Part shown: positions 23,872-32,678 of the stretch, piece after piece
Numbering within the stretch: the stretch's first letter is position 1
Layout: each line of letters opens with the position of its first letter
Assembly (NCBI RefSeq): GCF_900120155.1
Contig: NZ_LT635549.1
Span: forward strand, 2,140,688 to 2,204,687
DNA from: Clostridium sp. Marseille-P3244
GTDB lineage: Bacteria; Bacillota; Clostridia; Lachnospirales; Lachnospiraceae
Direction of reading: 5' to 3'
DNA: 64,000 nucleotides
Translations under genes and position numbers: made by a program
Notes under the pieces: model-generated
What the model was told of the DNA's origin: nothing
Databases searched by the model: none
Seen by the model: only the letters and a program-made list of their open reading frames with translations

Positions 23872-24330
23872 ATTACCTGGATTTTTTCTGCTTTTCCAGA
23901 CTGTGGCAAGAATATCTTTCAGGACCAGCATCGAATTCAGTTCATTATAACCATATTTCTTCTCCAGATCGATCAGAAGCCGGAGCAGTTTTTCTGCGTA
24001 ATAAGATATATCTACCTCACTCTGATATTGTGCAAGAATGGGATATTTCCTGCTCCACGCCTTTGTCCAGTCAATTTTGGATGTCAGTTCCTCGCTGGTC
24101 TTCTCAATGATTTCCTGTATTTCCTGTACATCCATATCAAATTCGATCAGCTCGTCCAACGACAGGCCATACAGAACTGCCAGTCGTTTCGCCTGGCGGA
24201 TATCCGGAATTGTTTCGTCCGTCTCCCATTTTGAGATGGTCTGTCGGGTCACGCCTAACTTTTCTGCGACCTCTTCCTGCGAAAGCCCTTTTTTCTTACG
24301 GGCCTGATATAAATTGTTGCCTAAATTCAT
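23860..24330 (-). CDS. XRE-family transcriptional regulator, C terminus altered by IS insertion
   Basis: The 156-residue protein has an N-terminal Cro/C1 helix-turn-helix (LYQARKKKGLSQEEVAEKLG and VTRQTISKWETDETIPDIRQ), then a helical region of unknown role (residues 70-150). The insertion sequence entered at the very end of the gene. The ancestral end read N-P-G-N-L-stop using a TAA at 22244-22242. Now the IS right end supplies two more codons and a stop, giving N-P-G-N-L-R-V. The protein should be functional. Before the insertion the gene lay about 100 bp upstream of the decarboxylase operon on the same strand, so it may once have regulated or been co-transcribed with it. Confidence 0.88.
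   Translation of the reverse strand: MNLGNNLYQARKKKGLSQEEVAEKLGVTRQTISKWETDETIPDIRQAKRLAVLYGLSLDELIEFDMDVQEIQEIIEKTSEELTSKIDWTKAWSRKYPILAQYQSEVDISYYAEKLLRLLIDLEKKYGYNELNSMLVLKDILATVWKSRKNPGNLRV
23872..23880. repeat. Target site duplication, right copy
   Basis: ATTACCTGG is the second copy of the 9-bp repeat that flanks the insertion sequence. It lies inside the last codons of the XRE gene. Confidence 0.85.
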
Positions 24331-24416
24331 TGTGATTCCTCCTCATTTTCCGGTATGTTAAAATCTGTCATAAAAATCAGTTGCCCGCTTATTATAAAAG
24401 TTCTGCAGCAAGAATA

Positions 24417-24527
24417 CTACCAATCATAGTTTTCACTTCCGCACGTTTTATTGACATATATAAAAACAGCATTGACCACAACGATCAATGCCTTGAACCA
24501 TTTGGAAGTCTTTCCCTGAAATTTCAT
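24417..24527 (-). CDS. Possible small protein, 36 residues
   Basis: This short frame begins at ATG 24527 behind GAGGGAAAG and encodes MKFQGKTSKWFKALIVVVNA followed by VFIYVNKTCGSENYDW. It has a basic N terminus and one hydrophobic stretch (ALIVVVNAVFIYV), as in small membrane proteins. I recognise no family. It lies in the 333-nt gap between the XRE gene and the leuA terminator, on the same strand as both; the rest of the gap has no other gene that I can see. Confidence 0.3.
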   Translation of the reverse strand: MKFQGKTSKWFKALIVVVNAVFIYVNKTCGSENYDW

Positions 24528-24606
24528 CTTTCCCTCTTCCCCGGCTTTTCTGACAGATCTGATGTTGCAGATGGCTTTTGGTTTCTATCTTGCTTCCCAA
24601 ATGTAC

Positions 24607-24648
24607 AAAAAGGAGAGTGCCACCAAATTTTTCGGCGGCCCCTCTCCT
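24607..24648 (-). terminator. Intrinsic terminator of leuA
   Basis: On the minus strand GGAGAGGGGCCGCC pairs imperfectly with GGTGGCACTCTCC around a GAAAAATTT loop, followed by TTTTTG. It begins 16 nt after the leuA stop codon. Confidence 0.85.
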
Positions 24649-24663
24649 GTCCCTGCTCGGATC

Positions 24664-26652
24664 TTATTTCCGGTTACGGTACTGTACAGGCGTGATATTA
24701 TACATTTTTTTAAACACCCTGTTAAAATGTTCCACGTTCTGATATCCTACAGACTCCGCAATGCTTTCCACTGTGGCGGTACTGCTCTTCAACATGGCCC
24801 TTGCCTTCTTCATCCGGATTTTTTTCAGGATGTCTCCGAAAGTCATCCCCGACTTCTCTTTTATGTATTTCGAGAGGTACGGTTTGGAGAGAAAGAATTT
24901 TTCTGAAAGAGAATCCAGCGTCACGTCTTTATAATTGGCGTAGATATAATTGGTGATCTCCAGAAGCCGTTCATCCTTTCCTGCCTGTGAATGAGCGATC
25001 TCATCGATCTTGTTGACCGCTACTACCAGAGCCTCGATGGATGCCTTGATGATGTCGGCGTCGATCCCCACGCCCCAGTAGCGTTTCTTATTGCAGACAA
25101 CGCCCACATAGGCAACCGCTCTGGAGGAAGATCCTTTGGTCAGAGAATGTTCCTCATAGAAAGCCAGTTCATAGCTCACGTCAAAGTAATGCTTGATGGC
25201 ATTGCTCACTGCGTCCAGGCGGCCATTTCCGACCCCCATGATATTGCGGTTATTCCCGTTATGATGGATGGTTGCCTCCGCGATGATCCCGTCCTCCTGT
25301 TTGAAATGACATTCATCAACAGTAAATACCGGCTTCCGGTTGATATAATTGTCTTCGAAAATATGATATACCCAATCCGGACTGAGCTCTTTGTGCGCTT
25401 TGTCTGACACGTCCTTGACGAGATATCCTACCTCTTCCTTCATCTTCTCCGGCAGACTGATACCAAAGCTCTGCTTCAGGATATAGTTCACGCCGCCCTT
25501 TCCGGACTGGCTGTTGATCCGGATAACATCGGAATCGTATCTGCGTCCCACATCCTGGGGATCGATAGGAAGGTATGGTACTGTCCACTTGTCGCAGTTG
25601 TGCTCTTCTCTCCATGCCATTCCCTTCGCGATAGCATCCTGGTGGGAACCGGAGAAAGCAGTGAATACAAGTTCTCCCGCATAGGGCTGGCGGGGAGATA
25701 CTTTCATGCGTGTCACCCGTTCATATACTTCGCAGATATCACTCATATCAGAAAAATCGAGCATCGGGTCAACGCCCTGCGAGAACATGTTCATCGCCAG
25801 AGTAATGATGTCCACGTTTCCGGTCCGTTCCCCGTTTCCGAAGAGAGTGCCCTCAATCCGGTCCGCTCCCGCAAGGATCCCCATCTCTGCGTCACTGACA
25901 CCGGATCCCCGGTCATTATGAGGATGGAGTGACAGAATTACATTGTCTCGGTAAAGGAGATGCTTGTTAAAATATTCCACCTGGCTTGCAAAAACATGAG
26001 GCATGGCGTTTTCTACCGTGGTCGGAAGATTGATGACCGCCTTGTTTTTCTTCGTCGGCTTCCATACTTCCAGAACCGCGTTGCAGACTTCCAGGGCATA
26101 ATCCACTTCGGTTCCCTGGAAACTTTCCGGACTGTACTCAAAAGTAAAGTTTCCGGAAGTTTCTTTGGCCAGACGTTTTAAGAGCTTTGCCCCGTCCACG
26201 GCGATCTTTTTAATTTCTTCTTTGTCCTTTTTAAATACCTGCTCTCTCTGAGCCACAGACGTGGAATTGTATACATGTATAATTGCGTGCGGAGCTCCTT
26301 TCACAGCTTCAAATGTCCGTTTGATGATATGTTCCCTCGCCTGTGTCAAAACCTGGATCGTCACATCATCCGGGATCATATTCTGTTCGATCAATGTCCG
26401 CAAAAACTGATACTCTGTCTCTGACGCAGCCGGGAACCCGACTTCGATCACCTTAAATCCCACATCCACCAGGAGCTGGAAGAACTCCAGTTTTTCATCC
26501 AGGCTCATGGGTTCGATCAATGCCTGATTTCCATCCCGCAGATCCACGCTGCACCAGACGGGCGCTTTGTCGATGGCGTCCTTCTTCACCCAGTCATAGC
26601 ATGGCTCGGGAGGCATAAAATAAGTCTTTTGATATTTCTTCCAGTTTTCCAT
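24664..26652 (-). CDS. leuA: 2-isopropylmalate synthase fused to an AraC-type DNA-binding domain
   Basis: The enzyme condenses acetyl-CoA and 2-oxoisovalerate in the first committed step of leucine synthesis. Residues 1 to about 400 are the catalytic barrel, with [17 protein letters not shown] and the metal-binding [16 protein letters not shown] leucine-binding LeuA dimerisation domain follows (roughly 430-550, including [16 protein letters not shown] and [13 protein letters not shown]). Residues 560-662 are extra: a complete AraC/XylS double helix-turn-helix ([20 protein letters not shown], then [20 protein letters not shown] and [10 protein letters not shown]). The frame is continuous and the stop is followed at once by a terminator. 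Inference: a leucine-responsive enzyme that also binds DNA, perhaps at the tandem decamer upstream of its own start. Confidence 0.93.
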   Translation of the reverse strand: MENWKKYQKTYFMPPEPCYDWVKKDAIDKAPVWCSVDLRDGNQALIEPMSLDEKLEFFQLLVDVGFKVIEVGFPAASETEYQFLRTLIEQNMIPDDVTIQVLTQAREHIIKRTFEAVKGAPHAIIHVYNSTSVAQREQVFKKDKEEIKKIAVDGAKLLKRLAKETSGNFTFEYSPESFQGTEVDYALEVCNAVLEVWKPTKKNKAVINLPTTVENAMPHVFASQVEYFNKHLLYRDNVILSLHPHNDRGSGVSDAEMGILAGADRIEGTLFGNGERTGNVDIITLAMNMFSQGVDPMLDFSDMSDICEVYERVTRMKVSPRQPYAGELVFTAFSGSHQDAIAKGMAWREEHNCDKWTVPYLPIDPQDVGRRYDSDVIRINSQSGKGGVNYILKQSFGISLPEKMKEEVGYLVKDVSDKAHKELSPDWVYHIFEDNYINRKPVFTVDECHFKQEDGIIAEATIHHNGNNRNIMGVGNGRLDAVSNAIKHYFDVSYELAFYEEHSLTKGSSSRAVAYVGVVCNKKRYWGVGIDADIIKASIEALVVAVNKIDEIAHSQAGKDERLLEITNYIYANYKDVTLDSLSEKFFLSKPYLSKYIKEKSGMTFGDILKKIRMKKARAMLKSSTATVESIAESVGYQNVEHFNRVFKKMYNITPVQYRNRK

Positions 26653-26757
26653 AATTGTACGTCTCCTTATAATTAATCAATTTGATTGTTTTATTTTATT
26701 CTCACCTATACTATCACAGGTATCAGAAATACACCAGTGGCAAAATTAATCATTTAT

Positions 26758-26777
26758 ATTGATCTATTTTAATCTAT
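26758..26777. promoter_or_regulatory. Tandem decamer repeat upstream of leuA
   Basis: ATTGATCTAT (26758-26767) and TTTAATCTAT (26768-26777) are adjacent direct repeats matching at 8 of 10 positions, about 106-125 bp upstream of the leuA start and just after the dacF-like stop codon. AraC-type regulators bind direct repeats of about one helical turn. The link to the LeuA fusion is inference. The DNA around it is AT-rich, so chance similarity is possible. Confidence 0.35.
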
Positions 26778-26796
26778 CTTATTTTATTATGACGCA

Positions 26797-28077
26797 TTAA
26801 TGAAAGAAAAACCGGCCTGCTGTATAAGAAATACAGTCATAAAAAGTTCTTTCTCCCACAGTCTTGCCGGACAGAACCGGATATTCTGCCAGTATTTTCC
26901 CTCCCACGCTATATGTTACTTTCCCCAGTTCCTCCCCCTTTTCCAAAGGTGCCTTCACGGTTTTTGGCACCTGCCATTCAACCTCCACTTCTTCCCCTTT
27001 CTTCAGCAGGACACTCCGGGTACCTCCTTCTGCGGTAACGGTGATTTCTTCCGGACCCTTCCCGGGAAACCCGCCGGAATATCCGTTTTCCACTGCCACA
27101 GATATCCCTTCCATATCCGGACCGATCTCCTGATAGAAATAATTCTCGATCCCGTAAGTCATCAGTTTTCGTGTATCTGACCATTTATACCCCTTATTGT
27201 TGGGCCATCCACAGGCCAGAAGCGCCACGATAAAAGTACGGCTGTCTCTTTTGAGAGCCCCCACATAACAATATCCGGCATCCGCTGTAAAACCGGTCTT
27301 TCCCGTGAGAGCGCCCTCCATCATCTTCAGAAATGTATTGTGGTTATTACAGGTATATGACCCGACGCCGTCACAATCAGAGAATGTATACGATCCGGTT
27401 CTTGTAATCTCCAGAAATTCCTCTTTCTTATCTGACGACATGATGCAGTATCGCATGATCTGAGCCAGGTCCCCGGCCGTCGTATGATGGATGCCGTTTT
27501 CATCTTCCGCATCCAGCCCGTTTGGAGTAATAAAATATGTAGAGGAGCATTTCAGCTCTTTTGCCTTCTGGTTCATCAGCCCGGAAAAGCCTTTTACACT
27601 GCCACCGATATGCTCCGCAATGGCAACAGCAGAGTCATTGTGCGATTCCAGCATCAGAGAGTAAAGAAGATCTTTCAGATAAAATTTTTGACCTGTCCTC
27701 ATCCCAAGACTGACATCGGGCTGAGAGGCCGCTGTTTCACTTACCTCAACCTGGTCTGACAGATTTCCCAGTTCCAGTGCCAGGATACAGGTCATGATCT
27801 TCGTCGTACTGGCCATAGGCGCCTCATCCTGTCCGTTTTTCGCAAATAAAATACGCCCTGATTCCGCGTCCATAAGGACCGCTGACCGGGCGTACAGTTC
27901 GGATGGCTTTATCTCTGTGCTGTCTGCTTCTGCCGCAGTTTCCTCACTTAAGATCTGCTCCTTGGCTCTCACCGCAGGCGGCATGGAAAACAGTCCTGCC
28001 AGGCAAGCCGCGGAACAGAGAAGCGCAAGTACTCTCTTCCTCCATTTCATTCTTAAATCTGTCATTTTGCAGATCAT
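26797..28077 (-). CDS. D-alanyl-D-alanine carboxypeptidase (DacF/PBP5-like)
   Basis: This is a low-molecular-weight penicillin-binding protein that trims the terminal D-Ala of peptidoglycan stem peptides outside the membrane. The 426 residues include an N-terminal signal peptide (WRKRVLALLCSAACLAGLFS, cleaved near PPAVRA). The active-site motifs are MASTTKIMTC (SxxK), SHNDSAVAIAE (SxN) and TGKTGFTADAGYC (KTG). A C-terminal PBP5-like domain follows. Initiation could be at the first ATG (28077) or at ATGs 5 or 10 codons later; the ribosome binding site does not decide. A second member lies at 30566-31792. Confidence 0.93.
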   Translation of the reverse strand: MICKMTDLRMKWRKRVLALLCSAACLAGLFSMPPAVRAKEQILSEETAAEADSTEIKPSELYARSAVLMDAESGRILFAKNGQDEAPMASTTKIMTCILALELGNLSDQVEVSETAASQPDVSLGMRTGQKFYLKDLLYSLMLESHNDSAVAIAEHIGGSVKGFSGLMNQKAKELKCSSTYFITPNGLDAEDENGIHHTTAGDLAQIMRYCIMSSDKKEEFLEITRTGSYTFSDCDGVGSYTCNNHNTFLKMMEGALTGKTGFTADAGYCYVGALKRDSRTFIVALLACGWPNNKGYKWSDTRKLMTYGIENYFYQEIGPDMEGISVAVENGYSGGFPGKGPEEITVTAEGGTRSVLLKKGEEVEVEWQVPKTVKAPLEKGEELGKVTYSVGGKILAEYPVLSGKTVGERTFYDCISYTAGRFFFH

Positions 28078-28137
28078 CCCCTGCGTTTTTTGTCTCCTTC
28101 TTACTATATGCCTGTAAGCGCGGAAATAGAAACAGGA

Positions 28138-28707
28138 TCAGATATCCAGTTTCAGCTGGACCTCATCTTCCGCTTCTTCCTTCAGATGGCGGATCTGCTC
28201 CTGGTCCAACACCGGCAGCTCGTCCAGAGAATGAACGCTGAACCGACGCAGAAATTCTTCCGTGGTCCCGAATAAGAGCGGTCTGCCGGGGGCATCCAGA
28301 CGTCCTTTTTCCTCTACCAGCTCATACTCTACCAGCTTATTCACGGCATGATCTGATTTTACGCCGCGTATTTTCTCGATCTCAAGCCTGGTCACCGGCT
28401 GTCTGTAAGCAATAATGGACAGGGTCTCAAGAAGCACATCTGTCAGCACATACCTTCTGGGCTGCTTTGCCACCCGGATCAGATACTCATATAATTCTTT
28501 TTTTGTACAGAGCTGATACGCGCCGTCCAGCTCTATGATCCGGATCCCTCTGTCTTCTTCATCATAACGGTCCATCATGTCATGAATGATCTTTTTCGTC
28601 GTCTCTTCATCATGGCCGATAGCTCCGGCCAGCTTTTCAAGCTCTACAGAATCTCCCATTGTAAAAAGGATGGCCTCGACCGCGCCCTGAAGCTTCTCAA
28701 TTTCCAT
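28138..28707 (-). CDS. scpB: Segregation and condensation protein B
   Basis: ScpB is the winged-helix partner of the SMC-ScpA condensin. I place the start at ATG 28707 (MEIEKLQGAVEAILF) because AGGAG stands 7 nt upstream; the open frame begins 7 codons earlier. The resulting 189 residues include two winged-helix domains, with TDVLLETLSIIAYRQPVTRLEIEKIRG (key part LSIIAYRQPVTRLEIE) and GRPLLFGTTEEFLRRFSVHS as family signatures. It overlaps scpA by 11 nt, the usual coupling. Confidence 0.96.
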   Translation of the reverse strand: MEIEKLQGAVEAILFTMGDSVELEKLAGAIGHDEETTKKIIHDMMDRYDEEDRGIRIIELDGAYQLCTKKELYEYLIRVAKQPRRYVLTDVLLETLSIIAYRQPVTRLEIEKIRGVKSDHAVNKLVEYELVEEKGRLDAPGRPLLFGTTEEFLRRFSVHSLDELPVLDQEQIRHLKEEAEDEVQLKLDI

Positions 28708-29455
28708 CTGTATCTCCTGTCCTTTCAATCATGATCTCCCCGAATGTATCCTCCTGTGCCACATGGATCTCTCCCTGTTTCATCAATTCCAGTATGGCAA
28801 GGAATGTAACGACAACCTGCATCCTGCTGTGCTGTTCTTCGAGAAGCTGTCGGAACCGGAACTTTCGATGAGACTGCATGTAGTGATGGATATAGCTGAA
28901 TTTGTCTGTAAGGGAGACTTCTTCCTTCTCAATCTTTCCGAACTTACTCCGGACCGGATCGATCTTGTCCGTCTGCCGCTTCATGACCTCCTGAAAGATC
29001 ATGTTCAGACGTGACAACGTGAGATCCCCCAGCAGCCGGTCCAGATCCACCGGCTCTACATATTCCCGTACTTCTTCCGGAAGAGTCGGTTCTTTATACA
29101 TGACCTGTTCAGAATCTGTCTGTCGTTCTTTCAGCTCAGATGCCATATATTTATACATCTTGTACTGCAAAAGCTGTTCTACCAGCTCCCGGCGGGGATC
29201 TTCTTCCTCTCCTTCTTCTGTCACCTCTTTCGGAAGGAGCATCCTGCATTTGATGTCAAGAAGCGTAGCCGCCATGACAAGGAATTCACTCATTACATTC
29301 ATGTCTTCCCCGTGCATCGTCCTGATATAGTCCATATACTGATCCGTGATTTCGGCAATCGGTATATCATAAATGTCTATCTTATTTTTATCGATGAGAT
29401 GAAGCAGAAGATCCAGCGGACCTTCAAATACTTCCAACTTAACTGGTATTCCCAT
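28697..29455 (-). CDS. scpA: Segregation and condensation protein A
   Basis: ScpA is the kleisin subunit that bridges SMC heads in chromosome condensation. The 252-residue protein opens with the family signature VKLEVFEGPLDLLLHLIDKN, then KIDIYDIPIAEITDQYMDYI. It has a charged middle segment (EVTEEGEEEDPRRELVEQLL) and a C-terminal winged helix (VTFLAILELMKQGEIHVAQE). It is transcribed from the promoter-like sequence near 29530 and overlaps scpB. Confidence 0.96.
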   Translation of the reverse strand: MGIPVKLEVFEGPLDLLLHLIDKNKIDIYDIPIAEITDQYMDYIRTMHGEDMNVMSEFLVMAATLLDIKCRMLLPKEVTEEGEEEDPRRELVEQLLQYKMYKYMASELKERQTDSEQVMYKEPTLPEEVREYVEPVDLDRLLGDLTLSRLNMIFQEVMKRQTDKIDPVRSKFGKIEKEEVSLTDKFSYIHHYMQSHRKFRFRQLLEEQHSRMQVVVTFLAILELMKQGEIHVAQEDTFGEIMIERTGDTDGN

Positions 29456-29524
29456 TTGATCTCCCTGAAATTATCCGGCTGTGTCCGGCCTGTGTCTGAC
29501 ATCTGTCAGATGTACCAATATTAA

Positions 29525-29553
29525 ATTATAAGGGAATCAGGGCCCTTTTACAA
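29525..29553 (-). promoter_or_regulatory. Predicted sigma-A promoter of scpAB
   Basis: On the minus strand TTGTAA (29553-29548) and a perfect TATAAT (29530-29525) are spaced 17 nt, about 70 nt before the scpA start. The spacer contains the palindrome AGGGCCCT. Confidence 0.6.
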
Positions 29554-29570
29554 TATTTTTTTCACAGGCT

Positions 29571-30467
29571 TCATTTGCCTTCCAGCTGGATAGAGATCAA
29601 TTCCGGCGTATTAAAAAGCCGGATATTCAGGGTGTGGGTGCCCAGCCCCCGGCTGACGATCACCGTCTGGCCGCCCTCCTGAGTCATTTCTCCAGAATAT
29701 TTAGGAAAAAGGAAACCCTGGGGAGTGACAATCCCGCCGATCCACGGGATCCGTACAAGCCCTCCGTGAAGATGTCCGGACAGGATCATATCTGCTCCCC
29801 ATTCCAGATAGGCCTCCATATATGCCGGGTTATGGGCCAGCAGGATCGTATATGCCGGCTCTTTCCCATCGTCTGTCAAAGAAATACCGGTTCGCTCTTC
29901 CAGATCTTTTCCGGTTATAATATCCTTTTTAAACTTTCTGTATGTGGAAGAAGCCAGAGAAAGCCCGCATATGAGCACTTTTCTGGAACCAAATGTCAGC
30001 CGGCAGGTTTTATTTTCCAGAAAGATCACTCCACTCTCTTCCTGAGAGTGCTTATACTCCTGGTAAGCCGTACCATAATACTCCGTATTCTCCTGCATCC
30101 GCTGTTCATGGTTCCCGTTAGCATACAGAACGGTAGAGATCTCCGGGAGCTTTCTCACAAAATCCAGCGCTGTGTCAAAAGAGGCCTCCTTCCTTCCCAC
30201 CAGCATGTCCCCGCCGATAAGGATCAGATCCGGCTCTTCTTTTTTTATTGCCTCCAGAAGTCTTTGGTTGTTCCTTCCGTACGTCCGGTTGTGAAGATCA
30301 CTCAAGAACAGGATCTTGAGTGATCCCTCCGCTTTTTTGAATTTTTCAGTGGCCACCTGATACCGGGTGACACGGAAGGTGTGCAGTTCCCGGTATATTT
30401 CCGCTCCTGTCAGGGCGGCGGCAGCCAATAAAATCATGATCACAACAAACAGTATATTCATCGCCAC
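29571..30467 (-). CDS. Membrane-anchored metallophosphoesterase (YkuE-like)
   Basis: The 298-residue protein has an N-terminal membrane helix (residues 3-21) and then a calcineurin-like phosphoesterase domain. The metal-binding motifs appear in order: LFLSDLHNRTYG, LILIGGDMLVG, VLYANGNHEQ, ILLAHNPAY and MILSGHLHGGLVRIP. YkuE-type enzymes act on lipid-linked phosphates such as UDP-diacylglucosamine analogues or cell-wall precursors; the substrate here is unknown. The start is probably the GTG at 30467, 6 nt after AGAGG, although an ATG two codons later is possible. Confidence 0.88.
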   Translation of the reverse strand: MAMNILFVVIMILLAAAALTGAEIYRELHTFRVTRYQVATEKFKKAEGSLKILFLSDLHNRTYGRNNQRLLEAIKKEEPDLILIGGDMLVGRKEASFDTALDFVRKLPEISTVLYANGNHEQRMQENTEYYGTAYQEYKHSQEESGVIFLENKTCRLTFGSRKVLICGLSLASSTYRKFKKDIITGKDLEERTGISLTDDGKEPAYTILLAHNPAYMEAYLEWGADMILSGHLHGGLVRIPWIGGIVTPQGFLFPKYSGEMTQEGGQTVIVSRGLGTHTLNIRLFNTPELISIQLEGK

Positions 30468-30497
30468 CTTAAACCTCTATATCATTTGCATTAACTC

Positions 30498-30527
30498 ATT
30501 ATAAAGCATACCCCGGCAGCAGAACAA
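30498..30527 (-). promoter_or_regulatory. Predicted promoter of the metallophosphoesterase gene
   Basis: On the minus strand TTGTTC (30527-30522) and TATAAT (30503-30498) are spaced 18 nt, about 30 nt upstream of the start codon. Confidence 0.5.
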
Positions 30528-30565
30528 CCCTGATTTCGAGATCTGTTGTTTCTGACAGCTGCAGA

Positions 30566-31792
30566 CTACAGGCAGGCCGCAGATGCCACCCGTTTCAGAT
30601 AGTCTGTAAATTTTGCCCGCTTTACGTCTTCTGCCGCTGTCAGATCGGACCGTCCGATCTCCTTTCCGTCAAGAGTATAGATGATCTGCCCAACCACGTC
30701 ACCTTTTTTCACAGGCGCGTCAATTTTTCCTTTCATCTGCACAGACCGCTCAATGCCATTCAGATTGGCGCCCTGCGTATCCAGCCATGTAAAGGCATCC
30801 GCCCGCTCTACCGGTACAGTCTCCTCCACTCCGTTTTCCACGTTGGCGGGGGTGATCCCCTCCGTCCCCTCATCTGTATAGAGCTGGCATTTCCCAAATC
30901 CATGATTCAGAAGCTTTACCGCGTCTGCAAACCGTTGTTTGGAGTTTTCCGCCGCCATAACCACAGCGATCAGTTCGATCCCATTTTTTTCTCCTGTGGC
31001 AGAGACACAGAATTTAGCTTCCCCGGTGGAGCCAGTCTTAAGACCTGTGGCATACTCGTACTGTCTCACCAGTTTGTTGGTATTGGTCAGCCCGAACTCC
31101 GAGGTCCCTTTGCTCGTATTGTGGGTAATATTCTCCATCCAGATCATAGAATAGCCGTGGACCTGAGGATACTTCGTAATCAGTTCCCTTGACATAAGGG
31201 CAATATCCCTGGCGCTGGTCACATGTCCCTCCGCATCAAGGCCGTTGCAGTTGACAAAATTTGTATTTTCCATGCCCAGTCCAGCCGCCCGCTCATTCAT
31301 TCTGCGGACAAATTCTTCCTCACTCCCGCATATGTACTCTGCCATTGCCACACAGGCGTCATTGGCGCTGGCTACAGCGATACATTTGAGCATGGTATCT
31401 ACTGTCTGTGTCTCTCCGGGCTCCAGAAACACCTGGGACCCGCCCATAGATGCCGCATATTCTGAAGTAGTCACCTCATCTTCCAACTGAATGCTGCCCT
31501 CCTCCAAAGCGTCAAATATAAGCAGCATTGTCATGACTTTTGTCACGCTGGCCGGCGGGCGCGCTGTATCCGCGTCCTTTTCATAGATCACGGTGCCGGT
31601 GGACGCCTCCATCAGGATGGCTGACGGGGCCGTAATGTCAATTCCCGGCTGGGTTTCTGTTTCCGTATCTGTCTCTGTATCCTGCCGGGTTTCTGTCTGT
31701 TCCGGTTCTTCTTCTGCACTTACCGTAACAGGACCGTACAGGCTGGCAAAGAAAAGGGCCATTCCGATCATAAATGCTGAGATCCTTTTCAT
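30566..31792 (-). CDS. D-alanyl-D-alanine carboxypeptidase (DacA-like)
   Basis: This is the second low-molecular-weight penicillin-binding protein in the window. It has 408 residues, with a signal peptide (residues 1-26, ending GPVTVSA) and a threonine/glutamate-rich stretch (TETRQDTETDTETETQPG) before the catalytic domain. The active-site motifs are PASVTKVMTML (SxxK), ASANDACVAMAEY (SxN) and LKTGSTGEAKFC (KTG). A C-terminal beta domain and an amphipathic end (FTDYLKRVASAACL) suggest loose membrane attachment. It resembles the protein at 26797-28077 in order of motifs but is clearly diverged. Confidence 0.93.
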   Translation of the reverse strand: MKRISAFMIGMALFFASLYGPVTVSAEEEPEQTETRQDTETDTETETQPGIDITAPSAILMEASTGTVIYEKDADTARPPASVTKVMTMLLIFDALEEGSIQLEDEVTTSEYAASMGGSQVFLEPGETQTVDTMLKCIAVASANDACVAMAEYICGSEEEFVRRMNERAAGLGMENTNFVNCNGLDAEGHVTSARDIALMSRELITKYPQVHGYSMIWMENITHNTSKGTSEFGLTNTNKLVRQYEYATGLKTGSTGEAKFCVSATGEKNGIELIAVVMAAENSKQRFADAVKLLNHGFGKCQLYTDEGTEGITPANVENGVEETVPVERADAFTWLDTQGANLNGIERSVQMKGKIDAPVKKGDVVGQIIYTLDGKEIGRSDLTAAEDVKRAKFTDYLKRVASAACL

Positions 31793-31899
31793 TCAAATTA
31801 CACCTCTGCAGATTCGTCTGTTATCAATATAGTCACAGAGCCGGGAAATTATGCCCGTTTTACATAAGGTTTTCCGCGGGTTCTGCAGCAGAATGTGAA

Positions 31900-31928
31900 T
31901 TGACTTTTCCACCTGTCTGACGTATATT
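31900..31928 (+). promoter_or_regulatory. Predicted sigma-A promoter of the J-domain gene
   Basis: TTGACT (31900-31905) and TATATT (31923-31928) are spaced 17 nt on the plus strand. A strong AAGGAGG lies just upstream of the ATG at 31968. Confidence 0.65.
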
Positions 31929-31967
31929 ATTCATGGGAGAATAAATGAAATTAATAAGGAGGGCGCA

Positions 31968-32678
31968 ATGACAACTCATACATATTATGATGTTCTGGGT
32001 GTTTCCAGAGACGCGACTCTGGAAGAGATCACGACAGCAAAAAACGCGCTGGCGAAAGTATATCATCCCGACGCGAATATACATAAAGACATTGATACAA
32101 CTGCTTTTATGCAGGAGATTTTGGAAGCGTACCGCGTACTCTCCAATCCTGAGAAACGGAAGGAATACAACCGTGAGATTTTCGGGGAGACCACGCGCGT
32201 ATTTCGTACTTTCACTGTAGGGCCGGAGGACGGCCGCGATGAAAGCGGATCTTTTGTCACTTACTGGAATACCGCGAACCGGCTCAATGAGATCATTGGG
32301 AAAAGCGTCAGTCTGATCCGGCGGGAATCCCAGAAGAAAAGCCTTCCCCAGAGGATCTTCAAGAAGATCGGAAAAAGCCCGAAACAGGAAGAATCCTTCC
32401 GGAACCGGCAGATTTCCGAGCTTTCCATGCAGGCAGTCCAGTATATCGCTGTTCTCAAGATGGCCGGCATTCCCATGGAATACTGGAACCCTGACGCCAT
32501 GAACTGGGTGCTTGTACGCTGGGGCCAGAAACAGTCCATCGATTATCATACGCTGTTTCCCCGGTACGACGCCTATATCGAAGAGACCAAATCCAGTTCA
32601 GAGAAACTGCGGCTTAGAAATCAGAACCGTCAGTATCAGAACAATCTTAAAAGGCTTCTGTCTTATGCTCTGATGTAA
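31968..32678 (+). CDS. J-domain (DnaJ-like) protein
   Basis: The first 70 residues form a J domain (TYYDVLGVSRDATLEEITTA, with the essential HPD in VYHPDANIHKD and NPEKRKEYNREI), which stimulates the ATPase of an Hsp70. The remaining 165 residues have no zinc-finger or C-terminal DnaJ substrate domain. That part is basic and mostly helical, and of unknown function. It is therefore a specialised co-chaperone and not DnaJ itself. It is one of two accepted plus-strand genes and its end overlaps the convergent phosphatase gene by 32 nt. Confidence 0.88.
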   Translation: MTTHTYYDVLGVSRDATLEEITTAKNALAKVYHPDANIHKDIDTTAFMQEILEAYRVLSNPEKRKEYNREIFGETTRVFRTFTVGPEDGRDESGSFVTYWNTANRLNEIIGKSVSLIRRESQKKSLPQRIFKKIGKSPKQEESFRNRQISELSMQAVQYIAVLKMAGIPMEYWNPDAMNWVLVRWGQKQSIDYHTLFPRYDAYIEETKSSSEKLRLRNQNRQYQNNLKRLLSYALM

